Assembly: GCF_002237595.1 (NCBI RefSeq) | Contig: NZ_CP022529.1 | Span: 3,286,001-3,350,000 of the forward strand | Reading direction: 5' to 3' | Length of the DNA: 64,000 nt | From: Labrenzia sp. VG12 | GTDB taxonomy: Bacteria > Pseudomonadota > Alphaproteobacteria > Rhizobiales > Stappiaceae | Position numbers and translations under genes: made by a program | Part shown: in pieces, positions 52,345 through 61,244 of the stretch | How positions within the stretch are numbered: the first letter of the stretch is position 1 | Layout of the letters: every line of letters starts with the position of its first letter | Notes under the pieces: model-generated | The model's database searches: none | What the model saw: only the letters and a program-made list of their open reading frames with translations | Told to the model about the DNA's origin: nothing

Positions 52345-54108
52345 ATGGCATCTTTTATCACTGATACTTTTAACAGTGTTAAACTTCCGCAGCTGGAGTT
52401 CTTTTCATCAGAGACTGGCGACCGTATCAAAACACCGGGATTACCGCGCTCGGTGATCACCGCCTCCATTCTGATCAACATTCTCGGATTGGCCATGCCG
52501 CTGACCATCCTGCAGGTCTATGACAGGATCCTGCCGAACAATGCCACCGACACGCTTGTCATTCTCATCGTCGGGCTTGGTTTTGTCCTGGTGATTGACG
52601 CCGTCCTGAAAACCATCCGGTCCTACCTGATTGGCTGGCTGGCCGCTTCGTTTACCCATCAGGCCAATCTGGAAGCCACACGACGTCTCCTGAATTCCAG
52701 GGCCGACGTCAGTTCAGAAGCAACGGTCTCCAAGCATCTCGACTCCTTCCGTTCCCTGCAGGCGCTCGGCGATCAATATGGCGGCCAGGCCCGGCTGCTC
52801 TCCATCGACCTGCCGGCCAGCCTGATCTTTCTGGTTGTGCTGTTCATGATTGGCGGCCCGATCGGCTTCATTCCGCTGGCGCTGCTCGCGCTTTTTGCCC
52901 TGCGCACCGCGAGCCTGAACGTGCGGATCAACAAGCTGATTGAAAAGCGGGCCGAGCAGGACCAGAGAAAATACGACTTCATCTTCGAGGTCTTGTCTGG
53001 TCTCAACACCATCAAGGCAATGGCCTTCGAGCCGGTGATCCTGCGACGGTTCGAACGGTTGCAAACCCAGATCTCCCGTCTGGGCTATGACTATATCGAC
53101 CTGAACAACAAGGCGCGGAACTCCTCCGGGTTCTTCACGGTTCTGACCACCGTTTGCGTTGTCTCCGCCGGGGCGTTGCTTGTCATGGGTGGCCTGATCA
53201 GCATTGGCGCGGTCGCTGCCTGCACGCTTCTGGCCGGCCAGGTGGTGCAGCCCCTGCTGCGCGGCATCAATCACTGGACCGACATGCAGCGGGTCAAGCA
53301 CGACTATCGCGAGGCCAGCGCCCTGTTCGACCTGCCCCGGGAAGAACGCAGTGAAAACCCGGACCTGGCCATCATCGGCAACATCAAGCTGCAGGGTGCC
53401 AGCCTGCGCTCTCATGGGGACGCCATTGTTCCCGTCCAGAACCTGACGCTCACCATCAATGCCGGCGAGACCGTCGCCTTTGAAGGCAATGACGGCAGTG
53501 GCCGCACGACGCTTGCGCGTCTTGTCTCCGGAGACGTGGAACCAACCTCCGGCCAGGTCCTGATCGACGGGCACAATCTCTACGGGCCGGACCACCGCGC
53601 CATGCGCAAGCACATTGCCTATGTCGGCAATGACGCCCAGATGTTTTCCGGCACGATCCTGCAGAACCTGACCCTGTTCGGGTCCCATGCATCGCCGCAA
53701 AAGGCCCGCATGGCCGCCGACATGATCGGCCTGGAGAAGGATATTCATCTGCTTCCCCTCGGCTATGACACGCAGCTCGGCAACGCCATCGAAGAGAACC
53801 TCACCGATTCCATGGTCCAGCGAATCGCAATCGCGCGTGCGCTTGCTGGCGAGCCCAAGATCCTGATCCTGAATGACGCCAACGGTGCACTCGACCACAA
53901 GAGCGAAGCCGAACTGGTGGAGGCCCTGAAGCGGCTCAAGGGCCAGTTGACCACCCTGATCGTCAGCCACCGGCCGTCCTTCCGAGCAATTGCCGACAAA
54001 CAGTTCCACCTGGATCAGGGGCGCCTCACTGCAGCTCCCAAGCCGGCAGAACCTCCCCGCGCGAAGTTCCGCAGGCGGAACCCCGCCAGCGCCAAGAAGC
54101 AAGCTTAG
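52345..54108 (+). CDS. Type I secretion ABC transporter subunit, degenerate nucleotide-binding domain
   Basis: A 587-residue half-transporter. Residues 30-310 hold six membrane segments of the ABC exporter type (ILGLAMPLTILQVYDRILPN is typical of PrtD/LapB-like proteins). Residues 340-565 form an ATPase domain with unusual motifs. Walker A is GNDGSGRTT at 381-389 with Arg in place of Lys. The Q-loop region is YVGND, the signature is LTDSM at 486-490 instead of LSGGQ, and Walker B is LILND at 507-511. The H-loop His542 is kept. GAGGAGG precedes ATG 52345. It is divergent from the adhesin gene and nine bases before a second ABC gene. Confidence 0.88.
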   Translation: MASFITDTFNSVKLPQLEFFSSETGDRIKTPGLPRSVITASILINILGLAMPLTILQVYDRILPNNATDTLVILIVGLGFVLVIDAVLKTIRSYLIGWLAASFTHQANLEATRRLLNSRADVSSEATVSKHLDSFRSLQALGDQYGGQARLLSIDLPASLIFLVVLFMIGGPIGFIPLALLALFALRTASLNVRINKLIEKRAEQDQRKYDFIFEVLSGLNTIKAMAFEPVILRRFERLQTQISRLGYDYIDLNNKARNSSGFFTVLTTVCVVSAGALLVMGGLISIGAVAACTLLAGQVVQPLLRGINHWTDMQRVKHDYREASALFDLPREERSENPDLAIIGNIKLQGASLRSHGDAIVPVQNLTLTINAGETVAFEGNDGSGRTTLARLVSGDVEPTSGQVLIDGHNLYGPDHRAMRKHIAYVGNDAQMFSGTILQNLTLFGSHASPQKARMAADMIGLEKDIHLLPLGYDTQLGNAIEENLTDSMVQRIAIARALAGEPKILILNDANGALDHKSEAELVEALKRLKGQLTTLIVSHRPSFRAIADKQFHLDQGRLTAAPKPAEPPRAKFRRRNPASAKKQA

Positions 54109-54117
54109 GAGCCCAGA

Positions 54118-56304
54118 ATGTCCCTGGCCGCATTTGAAAATGCAGACACCATGTTCCAGGACATGAACCCGGCCCAAAGCCGGATGAACCTGGAAACGCG
54201 CGTTCAGCAGCATTCCGGCAGCACCATTGAACGCGCCTCGCCGGCCGAGGCTTGCCTTCTGCCGCTGCTCGAGGCCCTGGATTGGGATGGCATGGAACGC
54301 CACCTGTTCGAGGCCTTGCCGCACCTGGAAGGTATCAAGGGCATTTTCGATCTCCGCGCCGTGCTGACCCGGCTGAACTTTCGCGTCACGACCTGCGCGC
54401 GTGCACCGAAGCAGCTCACTGCGGAACAATTCCCCTGCCTGATCAAGCAGGGCGGCAACGTTCTTGTGGGACTGGGCCGGACAAGTGATGGCCGTTTCAA
54501 GGCCTATAGCGGCGAAGCCCGGCGCACGGTCGCCCTGGCCTTCAGCGAACTCAAGGACGTGGAACTGTTTCTGATCGAACGGGAGGAAGATGCGGTCAAT
54601 GCCGGGTTCCGGCACTGGTCGTCGCGCCTTTTCCATCAGTTCAGGGGCACGCTTTTTTCCATCATGGCGGTTGGTTTCCTGTCCAACATCCTGGCGCTCG
54701 GCCTGCCGCTCTTCGTCATGAATGTTTACGACAAGGCCATCGGTGCAAAATCCGTGTCGGTGCTGATCACCCTGTTGATCGGCATGGCCGTCATCCTGTG
54801 CATGGACTGGATGGTGAAGGGCACCAAATCCAATCTGCAGGCCTATCTCGGTGCGCGTCTGGATGCCGTTGTCGCCAATTCCACATTCCGGCACTTCCTC
54901 CATCTGCCGCTGCCGCTGATCTCCTCAGCGCCGATCGGCGCCCAGATCACGCGGCTGAAGCAGTTTGACGGCGTACGCGAGATCTTTCACGGCAACCTCG
55001 CCAATGCCCTGATCGACCTGCCCTTCTCGGCCCTCTTCGTGCTTGTTCTGGCGTTGATTGGCGGGCCGCTTGCTCTGCTGCCGGCCGGCCTGCTGCTGCT
55101 GTATGTCCTGTCGGCCCTGATTATCGTGCCCCGCATGAAAACGGCGATCAATCTTGCCGGTGACGCCAAGTCGCGCATGCAGAACATCACCGTGGAGATC
55201 CTGTCAAAGCGCAAGTCCATTCGCGAACTGTCGGCCGACGACATCTGGGTTGAAAAATACCGGGCCATCTCCGCCGACTTCGCCCTGAAGAACCTCAAGA
55301 CCAAACAGTTGTCTCAGGTCATGCAGGTTCTGTCGCAGATGTTCATGACCATGTGCGGTATCGGCGTCCTTGGCTTCGGCGCGATCCTCGTGATGAACCA
55401 GGATCTCACCCAGGGCGCCCTGATCGCGGTCATGGCCCTGTCCTGGCGCGCCCTCAGCCCGATGCATCAGGCCTTCTTGAGCCTCTCTCAGCTGGGCCAG
55501 GCCCAACAGACCATCGAACGCATCAATGGCCTCCTGAAAATCGACATGGAACGCCAGCCGGGCAAGCTGCCAAGCCTGCATCGGCAGTTCCAGGGCACTG
55601 TCCGGTTCTCAAACGTTGTCCTGCGCTATCCGGCACGTCAGGAACCGGCCCTGCGCAATTTCTCCTTGCAACTGGACAAGGGGTCGGTCACGGCCATCAC
55701 CGGTCCGAGCGGCTGCGGCAAGACCTCGCTGGTGCGCGCCGCGCTTGGCCTCTACCGGCCCCAGATGGGGGCGGTCCTGGTCGACGACCTGGACATTCGC
55801 CAGCTGGATCCTGGCGAATGGCGCAATGCCATCGGGTACGCCCCGGAGCATTACGACTTCTTCTATGGAACCATTGCCCAGAATTTCCGCATGGCAAACC
55901 CGCAGGCGGACAATGATCAGGTGCGCTCGGCCTTTGAGGAATTCGGGCTCAATGCCTACGCGGAACTGCTTCCCCAGGGGGTTGAAACCCGCCTGACCGG
56001 ACAGCTGATCGCGATGCTTCCGGACAATGTCAAACAGCGCCTGCTGCTGGCCCGTGCCTTCGTACGGCCCGCGCCGATCTACGTTCTGGACGACCCGGCC
56101 GGCAATCTCGATTTTGAGGGCGACAAGCTCCTGATGAAGAAGATCGAACAGGTGCGTGGCAAGTCGACCGTCCTGCTGACGACCTACAGGCCGAGCCACA
56201 TGCGCATGGCCGACAACCTCGTCTACATGCAGAACGGCATGGTGGCGATGGCCGGTCCGCCCAAGGAAATCCTGGACGACGTTCTGAAACAGCAATCCCG
56301 ATAA
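54118..56304 (+). CDS. Type I secretion ABC transporter subunit with peptidase-like N-domain, atypical ATPase
   Basis: A 728-residue protein. An N-terminal domain (about 45-155) resembles the non-catalytic C39-like domain of HlyB/LapB exporters (LRAVLTRLNFRV, LIKQGGNVLVGLG). Six membrane segments lie at about 175-435, starting LSNILALGLPLFVMNVYDKA. The ATPase domain has an intact Walker A, GPSGCGKTS at 529-537. The Q-loop Gln is replaced (YAPEH), the signature is LPDNV at 634-638, Walker B is YVLDD at 655-659, and the H-loop His is Tyr690. It probably pairs with the preceding subunit as a heterodimer. AGGAG precedes ATG 54118. Confidence 0.87.
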   Translation: MSLAAFENADTMFQDMNPAQSRMNLETRVQQHSGSTIERASPAEACLLPLLEALDWDGMERHLFEALPHLEGIKGIFDLRAVLTRLNFRVTTCARAPKQLTAEQFPCLIKQGGNVLVGLGRTSDGRFKAYSGEARRTVALAFSELKDVELFLIEREEDAVNAGFRHWSSRLFHQFRGTLFSIMAVGFLSNILALGLPLFVMNVYDKAIGAKSVSVLITLLIGMAVILCMDWMVKGTKSNLQAYLGARLDAVVANSTFRHFLHLPLPLISSAPIGAQITRLKQFDGVREIFHGNLANALIDLPFSALFVLVLALIGGPLALLPAGLLLLYVLSALIIVPRMKTAINLAGDAKSRMQNITVEILSKRKSIRELSADDIWVEKYRAISADFALKNLKTKQLSQVMQVLSQMFMTMCGIGVLGFGAILVMNQDLTQGALIAVMALSWRALSPMHQAFLSLSQLGQAQQTIERINGLLKIDMERQPGKLPSLHRQFQGTVRFSNVVLRYPARQEPALRNFSLQLDKGSVTAITGPSGCGKTSLVRAALGLYRPQMGAVLVDDLDIRQLDPGEWRNAIGYAPEHYDFFYGTIAQNFRMANPQADNDQVRSAFEEFGLNAYAELLPQGVETRLTGQLIAMLPDNVKQRLLLARAFVRPAPIYVLDDPAGNLDFEGDKLLMKKIEQVRGKSTVLLTTYRPSHMRMADNLVYMQNGMVAMAGPPKEILDDVLKQQSR

Positions 56305-56356
56305 CAGTCCGCACGGTAACCGGACACAGCAAAAGACAACCGCCGAGGACACTCCA

Positions 56357-57697
56357 ATGGCAGCAAAAGACGATCCCGACACACTCCGCAAAGCCGTTTA
56401 CGGCCGCGTCGGCCTCCCGTTGGAGCTGGAAGACGGCGTCCCGCCCGCCTTCTACTCACGGCTTCTCATGGGGCTTGCGATCGCGACGATCCTGCTTCTT
56501 GTGTGGGCAGCCATCGGCCAGATCCGCGAAGTCGCCAGCACGATCGGTGAAATCACGCCGGCCGGACAGATCCTCACGGTGGAGCATCTGGAAGGTGGCA
56601 TCGTCAACGAAATCATTGTCGAGGAAGGCCAGCTGGTAAACGCCGGCGACCCGATTGCCAGGCTTGAAAAGCAGGACACGACAGCCGAACTCGCCCGGAT
56701 CCAGAGCCGTCTCAGCTACCTCGAGCTGGAAGAACGCCGTCTGCTGGCGCAGGAATACAGCGACGCCAACACCGTGGGTCTGCGCCTTGACCCGGCCGTT
56801 GACGGATTGAGCACACAGCAGCGCGCCGCGCTGACGGCAAACAGGAAGGCCGTGGCGGATGAACAGGAAGCCTACACGGCCCGCGTGGCGCAGCGGCGCG
56901 CCGAAGTGGTCAGCCTCGAAGCCCAGATCGAGCTGCAGAAGTCCCAGGTCGCCCTGGAAAAGGAGAAATTCGAGATCCAGGAAGGTCTCCTGAAAGACGG
57001 CTACACCTCCCGCCGCCGCTATCTTGAGGCCAAAGGTGAGTATCAGCGTTCGCAAGTGGCGCTGGAGCAGCTGATCGGCAATCTGGCACAGGCACGCGAA
57101 ACGCTTACCGAAGCCCAGGCCAGCCTCGCCCAGGCGGGTGCTGAAGTGAACCGCGAAGTTGCCGATGAGCGCGCAAGGATCGCCCAGGAACGCGCAGAAC
57201 TGACCCAGGAAGTTGCGAAGCTCAAGGACCGCCAGGAGCGTCTGTTCGTCAAGGCCCCGGTCGACGGTTTCGTCAAGTCTCTCGGCCAGACCGGGCGCGG
57301 CGCCGTTGTCAATCCGGGCGACATGATCGCGGAAATCGTGCCGCTGTCTGAAAACCTGGTTGCTGATGTGAAGGTCAATCCGAAGGACATCGGTCATATC
57401 AATGTCGGCGACAAGGCCGATATCACCATCACCAGCTATGACCCCAATATCTATGGCACCTTGTCAGCGGAAGTGGACACGATATCCGCCTCCAGCTTCC
57501 AGGACGAATATGGCGAGTATTACTTCAAGGCGACCCTCGCCTTCCCCGGACAGATCATCGGCAAGGGCTCGAACGAACGCCCGATCCGCCCTGGCATGCA
57601 GGTGAACGCCCAAATCGTCACCGGTTCGAAGTCGATCCTGGTTTACCTGCTGAACCCGGTCACCAGAGCGGCGCGGACGGTCTTCTCCGAGCGCTAG
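56357..57697 (+). CDS. HlyD-family membrane fusion protein for type I secretion
   Basis: A 446-residue periplasmic adaptor. One N-terminal membrane helix lies at about 35-55. Then comes the biotinyl-lipoyl-like segment VEHLEGGIVNEIIVEEGQLV, a long coiled coil (about 105-285), the second lipoyl half RLFVKAPVDGFVKSLGQTGR and a beta-barrel with IRPGMQVNAQIVTG. It bridges the inner-membrane ABC pair and TolC. It follows the second ABC gene by 52 bp, with AGGACA before the start, and completes an operon ABC-ABC-MFP divergent from the adhesin. Confidence 0.92.
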   Translation: MAAKDDPDTLRKAVYGRVGLPLELEDGVPPAFYSRLLMGLAIATILLLVWAAIGQIREVASTIGEITPAGQILTVEHLEGGIVNEIIVEEGQLVNAGDPIARLEKQDTTAELARIQSRLSYLELEERRLLAQEYSDANTVGLRLDPAVDGLSTQQRAALTANRKAVADEQEAYTARVAQRRAEVVSLEAQIELQKSQVALEKEKFEIQEGLLKDGYTSRRRYLEAKGEYQRSQVALEQLIGNLAQARETLTEAQASLAQAGAEVNREVADERARIAQERAELTQEVAKLKDRQERLFVKAPVDGFVKSLGQTGRGAVVNPGDMIAEIVPLSENLVADVKVNPKDIGHINVGDKADITITSYDPNIYGTLSAEVDTISASSFQDEYGEYYFKATLAFPGQIIGKGSNERPIRPGMQVNAQIVTGSKSILVYLLNPVTRAARTVFSER

Positions 57698-57720
57698 AGA
57701 CCGGATCAGCTTCAAACAAC

Positions 57721-57751
57721 AAAAAGCCCCGGAGACATCTCCGGGGCTTTT
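57721..57751. terminator. Bidirectional terminator between MFP and betaine-importer genes
   Basis: GCCCCGGAGA and TCTCCGGGGC form a 10-bp stem with a tiny loop, flanked by AAAAA on the left and TTTTC on the right. It lies between convergent genes. Confidence 0.85.
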
Positions 57752-57774
57752 CTTGTCTTAAAAGACCTTGAGGG

Positions 57775-58806
57775 TCAGTGCGTTGCCGGCGTCACCATGG
57801 CGTGGATGGTGTCATGCACGTTCAGGACCCCGATCGGGCGGCCCTCGCCATTGACCACATTGGCCTCGCCTTGACCGGAATCGGCAAAGGTGCGGGCAGC
57901 TTCTTCCAGCATGATGCCGCTGGCGATGGTCGGCGCGCCTTCCACCGTGCGGGACTTGTCCATCACGGTATCGACCAGGATCACCCGGCCGCGATTCACT
58001 TCCTTGACGAAGTCGGCGATATAGGCATCCGCCGGGTTCAAGACGATTTCCTGCCCGGTTCCCTGCTGGATGATCGCGCCATCCCGCAAGATGGTGATGT
58101 TGTCACCGAGCCGCAGCGCCTCGTCCAGGTCGTGGGTGATGAAGACGATGGTCTTGTGCAGCTCTTCCTGCAGGTCCAGGAGCACGGTCTGCATGTCCAT
58201 GCGGATCAACGGATCGAGCGCCGAGAAGGCCTCGTCCATCAGCAGGATATCGGCATCGTTGGTCAGGGCGCGCGCCAGGCCGACACGCTGCTGCATGCCA
58301 CCGGACAGCTGGTTCGGGTAGTGGTTTTCAAACCCTTCCAGTCCGACCCGGGCAATCCAGCGCGACGCCCGTTCTTCCGCTTCACCGATCGGCACGCCCT
58401 GGATTTCCAGGCCGTAGATCGTGTTCTTCATCACGGTCCGGTGCGGCAACAGGGCGAATTTCTGGAACACCATCGCCGTCTTGTGCCGGCGAAACTCGCG
58501 GAGTTCCGTCTGGGACATCTTGCAGACGTCCTCGTTGCCGTAGAGCACCTCGCCGGCCGTCGGGTCGATCAGGCGGTTGATGTGCCGGATCAATGTCGAC
58601 TTGCCGGAGCCCGACAAGCCCATCACCACCTGGAGCTTGCCACCGGGCATCGAGATGTTGATGTTGTTCAGACCCAGCACATGGTTGAACTTTTCGTTCA
58701 GCTCGGCCTTGGAGATGCCGTCCTTGACCTTCTGGACCATGTCCGCCCCGTTCGGGCCGAAGATCTTGTAGAGGTTCTTGATTTCAATACCGGTCGCCTC
58801 AGCCAT
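57775..58806 (-). CDS. proV: Glycine betaine/proline betaine-type ABC transporter ATP-binding protein
   Basis: A 343-residue ATPase of the quaternary amine (ProV/OpuAA) family. IEIKNLYKIFG opens it. Walker A is VMGLSGSGKST, then NQLSGGMQQRVGLARAL, LLMDEAFSALDPLIR and FITHDLDEALRLGD. The C-terminal ~60 residues make a partial CBS region (EANVVNGEGRPIGVLNVHD), shorter than the tandem CBS pair of osmoregulated ProV. ATG 58806 is inside the end of the permease gene, an eight-base overlap. It powers uptake of betaine, choline or a similar osmolyte. Confidence 0.88.
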   Translation of the reverse strand: MAEATGIEIKNLYKIFGPNGADMVQKVKDGISKAELNEKFNHVLGLNNINISMPGGKLQVVMGLSGSGKSTLIRHINRLIDPTAGEVLYGNEDVCKMSQTELREFRRHKTAMVFQKFALLPHRTVMKNTIYGLEIQGVPIGEAEERASRWIARVGLEGFENHYPNQLSGGMQQRVGLARALTNDADILLMDEAFSALDPLIRMDMQTVLLDLQEELHKTIVFITHDLDEALRLGDNITILRDGAIIQQGTGQEIVLNPADAYIADFVKEVNRGRVILVDTVMDKSRTVEGAPTIASGIMLEEAARTFADSGQGEANVVNGEGRPIGVLNVHDTIHAMVTPATH

Positions 58807-59686
58807 GGATGACCTCCGAGTGTTTCTGCAGGCGCTTGCCGTAGGCCTGGGTCGCGCGGTCAAAGATGATGGCAATACCGACGATCGCCAGACCGTTCAT
58901 CACACCCATCGTCAGATACTGGTTGGCAATGGCGTTCAGCACCGGCTGTCCGAGGCCTTTGACGCCGATCAGAGCCGCAACAACGACCATGGCAAGAGCC
59001 ATCATGATGGTCTGGTTGACGCCCGCCATGATGGTCGGCAGGGCCAATGGCAGCTGAACGTTCTTCAGTTTTTGCCAGGAATTGGAGCCAAACGCATCGG
59101 CCGCTTCCAGGACGTCCTGGTCGACCAGGCGAATGCCCAGATTGGTCAGGCGGATCATCGGCGGAATGGCGTAGATCACAACCGCGATCAGGCCCGGCAC
59201 CTTGCCGATGCCGAAGATCATGACAACCGGGATGAGGTAGACGAAGCTCGGCATCGTCTGCATCAGGTCCAGCACCGGATTGACAACGCTCTGCACACGA
59301 TCGGAGCGCGCCATCAGGATACCGAGCGGAATGCCGAGGACAATGGCAAGCATCGTACACACCGTGACCATGGCGATCGTGCGCATGGTGTCTTCCCACA
59401 TGCCCAGATAACCGATCACGCAAAGCGCAATGAGAGAGCCGATCGTGATTTTGGTGTTGCGGCTCATCAGAAACACAATACCGACCAGCACGGCCAGGAT
59501 GATCGGCCAAGGCGAGTTGATCAGCAGTTGTTCCAGAAAGATCAGGAAGTTCTTGATCGGATCGAAGGCCGCTTCGATAGCCTCACCATAGGCGCCGGTA
59601 AATTCCTTGAATGCCCCGTCGAATGTTTGACGCATTGCGCGCAGGTCGCCCCGACTCATCTGGGGGAATTCTTGTAGCCACTCCAT
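58799..59686 (-). CDS. proW: Glycine betaine/proline betaine-type ABC transporter permease
   Basis: A 295-residue inner-membrane protein. A ~45-residue N-terminal stretch precedes about seven hydrophobic segments. PVLDLMQTMPSFVYLIPVV and the EAA-like loop LEAADAFGSNSWQKLKNVQL are diagnostic for ProW/OpuAB, with AALIGVKGLGQPVLNAI near the end. Its 3' end overlaps proV. A GC-rich hairpin separates it from the upstream binding-protein gene. Confidence 0.88.
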   Translation of the reverse strand: MEWLQEFPQMSRGDLRAMRQTFDGAFKEFTGAYGEAIEAAFDPIKNFLIFLEQLLINSPWPIILAVLVGIVFLMSRNTKITIGSLIALCVIGYLGMWEDTMRTIAMVTVCTMLAIVLGIPLGILMARSDRVQSVVNPVLDLMQTMPSFVYLIPVVMIFGIGKVPGLIAVVIYAIPPMIRLTNLGIRLVDQDVLEAADAFGSNSWQKLKNVQLPLALPTIMAGVNQTIMMALAMVVVAALIGVKGLGQPVLNAIANQYLTMGVMNGLAIVGIAIIFDRATQAYGKRLQKHSEVIHG

Positions 59687-59712
59687 TACGCTTGTCCCGC
59701 TGGTTTGCCCCT

Positions 59713-59744
59713 AAAATGAAGAGCCCGCACCTTGGCGCGGGCTC
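59713..59744 (-). terminator. Intercistronic hairpin after the betaine binding-protein gene
   Basis: GAGCCCGCGCC and GGTGCGGGCTC form a stem with a short loop, followed on the minus strand by TTCATTTTAG. It sits between binding-protein and permease genes and probably attenuates transcription. Confidence 0.65.
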
Positions 59745-59762
59745 CTTGTTCGATTTGCCGTT

Positions 59763-60755
59763 TTAGAGAGCGGCCTTGACCTTCTCGGCAACTTCCGGGC
59801 TGACCCACTTGGTCCACACGTCTTCGAAGTTCTCCAGGAAGTAGTAGGCGCCATCTTCGTTGGTGGCCTGGTTGTCGCTCATCCATGCGAGAACCTTACC
59901 GGCGGTGCGGTTGTCCCAGGTACGGCCCTTGACGTAATCCATGGTCGGACCTGCCTTCTTGGCGAAGTCGTCGGTCACAACGGTAAAGACCTCGGACTTG
60001 ACCCAGGAATTCGGCTTCGGATCCGGGCAGTCTTCAATCACGGTGCAGCTGTCCCACTGCTCCTTGTTGTGCGGCGTCTCGAAGTCGAGCAGCGTCATGT
60101 CGTACTTGCCGAGGATCGCAGTCGGCGCCCAATAATAGCCGAGCCAGCCGTCGCCGCGCTCGTTTGCCTTGGCCAGAGAGCCGTCGAGACCGGCTGCAGA
60201 ACCCGGATCGACCAGTTCAAAGCCGCCCTTGTCGAAACCGAAGGCGCGGAACAGGTTGCCGGTGGTGATGCGGCAGTTCCAGCCGGTCGGGCAGGTAAAG
60301 AACGCGCCTTTGCTGGAATCTTCAGCACCCGGGAAAAGTTCCGGTTTTGCCAGGGCATCCTTGACCGTGTAGATGTCGTGTTCTTCGGCGATGGCAGTCG
60401 GGACCCAGAAGCCTTCGACGCCGCCTTCATTGAGGATCTCGCCACCGATGATCAGGGAGCCTTCTGCAACAGCCTTGTCGAGCGGCTCGCGCACGGCGTT
60501 GATCCAGAGCTCCGGCGCCATGTCCGGCTCGCCCTTTTCATTCATGGAGGTGAAGGTCGGCATGGTGTCGCCGGTCACCAGTTCAACGTTACAGCCGTAG
60601 CCGTTCTCCAGGATGATCTTGTCGATGTGAGCGATCGCGCCTGCAGATGCCCAGTTCATTTCCGCAACCGTGACCGTTCCGCAGTCTTCCGCCATGGCCG
60701 ACGAGGCCATGCCGATAAGGGCGGTCGCAGCCACCGAGACAAACAACTTCTTCAT
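59763..60755 (-). CDS. proX: Glycine betaine/choline-type ABC transporter binding protein
   Basis: A 330-residue protein with a signal peptide (residues 1-22, cut after AMA). The mature start EDCGTVTVAEMNWASAGAIA and the Trp/Tyr-rich segments ELWINAVRE, GWLGYYWAPTAILGKY and NSWVKSE fit the OpuAC/ProX family, whose aromatic cage binds quaternary amines. Several cysteines (CPTGWNC, CTVIEDC) probably form disulfides in the periplasm. AGGAG lies before ATG 60755. It is the first gene of the binding protein-permease-ATPase operon. Ligand choice between glycine betaine, proline betaine and choline is open. Confidence 0.87.
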   Translation of the reverse strand: MKKLFVSVAATALIGMASSAMAEDCGTVTVAEMNWASAGAIAHIDKIILENGYGCNVELVTGDTMPTFTSMNEKGEPDMAPELWINAVREPLDKAVAEGSLIIGGEILNEGGVEGFWVPTAIAEEHDIYTVKDALAKPELFPGAEDSSKGAFFTCPTGWNCRITTGNLFRAFGFDKGGFELVDPGSAAGLDGSLAKANERGDGWLGYYWAPTAILGKYDMTLLDFETPHNKEQWDSCTVIEDCPDPKPNSWVKSEVFTVVTDDFAKKAGPTMDYVKGRTWDNRTAGKVLAWMSDNQATNEDGAYYFLENFEDVWTKWVSPEVAEKVKAAL

Positions 60756-61244
60756 GAGGGTACTCCTGTGCAGTCTGTTTGTTTGATTTTGAATTGGGCG
60801 CAACGCGAAAAGGCCTTCACCAAGGCATTCCCCTCCCAACGCGTCCAATGGAAAAGTATAACACGCAAAGAACGCAGTATAGCCGTGAAGGCTGTTAGAT
60901 TAACTTTATTTAATTTAGCCTTCATCGAACGCATATACGTTGTTCTTGCTCCATCACCCCTCAATTGACCCTTTCTCTGTCGGAAAAGGTCATGGCCGGT
61001 ATTTGTTCCAGCCCAGGTGCTTCACGGTCGATACCATTGCATTATGCAGCCCCCAGCACAACAGTATAGACGCAAATCTCATGGCGATCATGTCGCAAAT
61101 TTCAGCAACGCGTCTGCAAACGACATTTTCATGCCTGTATTCGTCATGATCGCTAATTTTCTTACCTTCCAGGTGATTCTTTTTGGCAGTTTTCCGCCCT
61201 CATCAACGCGCGTCATACACGCATGGGGAAGAGTTTCCGCAACA
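60756..61244. other. 489-bp gap, proX promoter side; no gene seen
   Basis: The left part is AT-rich (for example TTAACTTTATTTAATTTAGCC near 60900) and probably holds the promoter of the betaine operon. The remainder shows only short frames without ribosome sites or recognisable family likeness. Confidence 0.55.

Noticed and set aside
52714..54903. A 729-codon minus-strand frame across the two ABC exporter genes
   Set aside because: It spans the junction of two well-supported genes on the other strand and shows no domain pattern.
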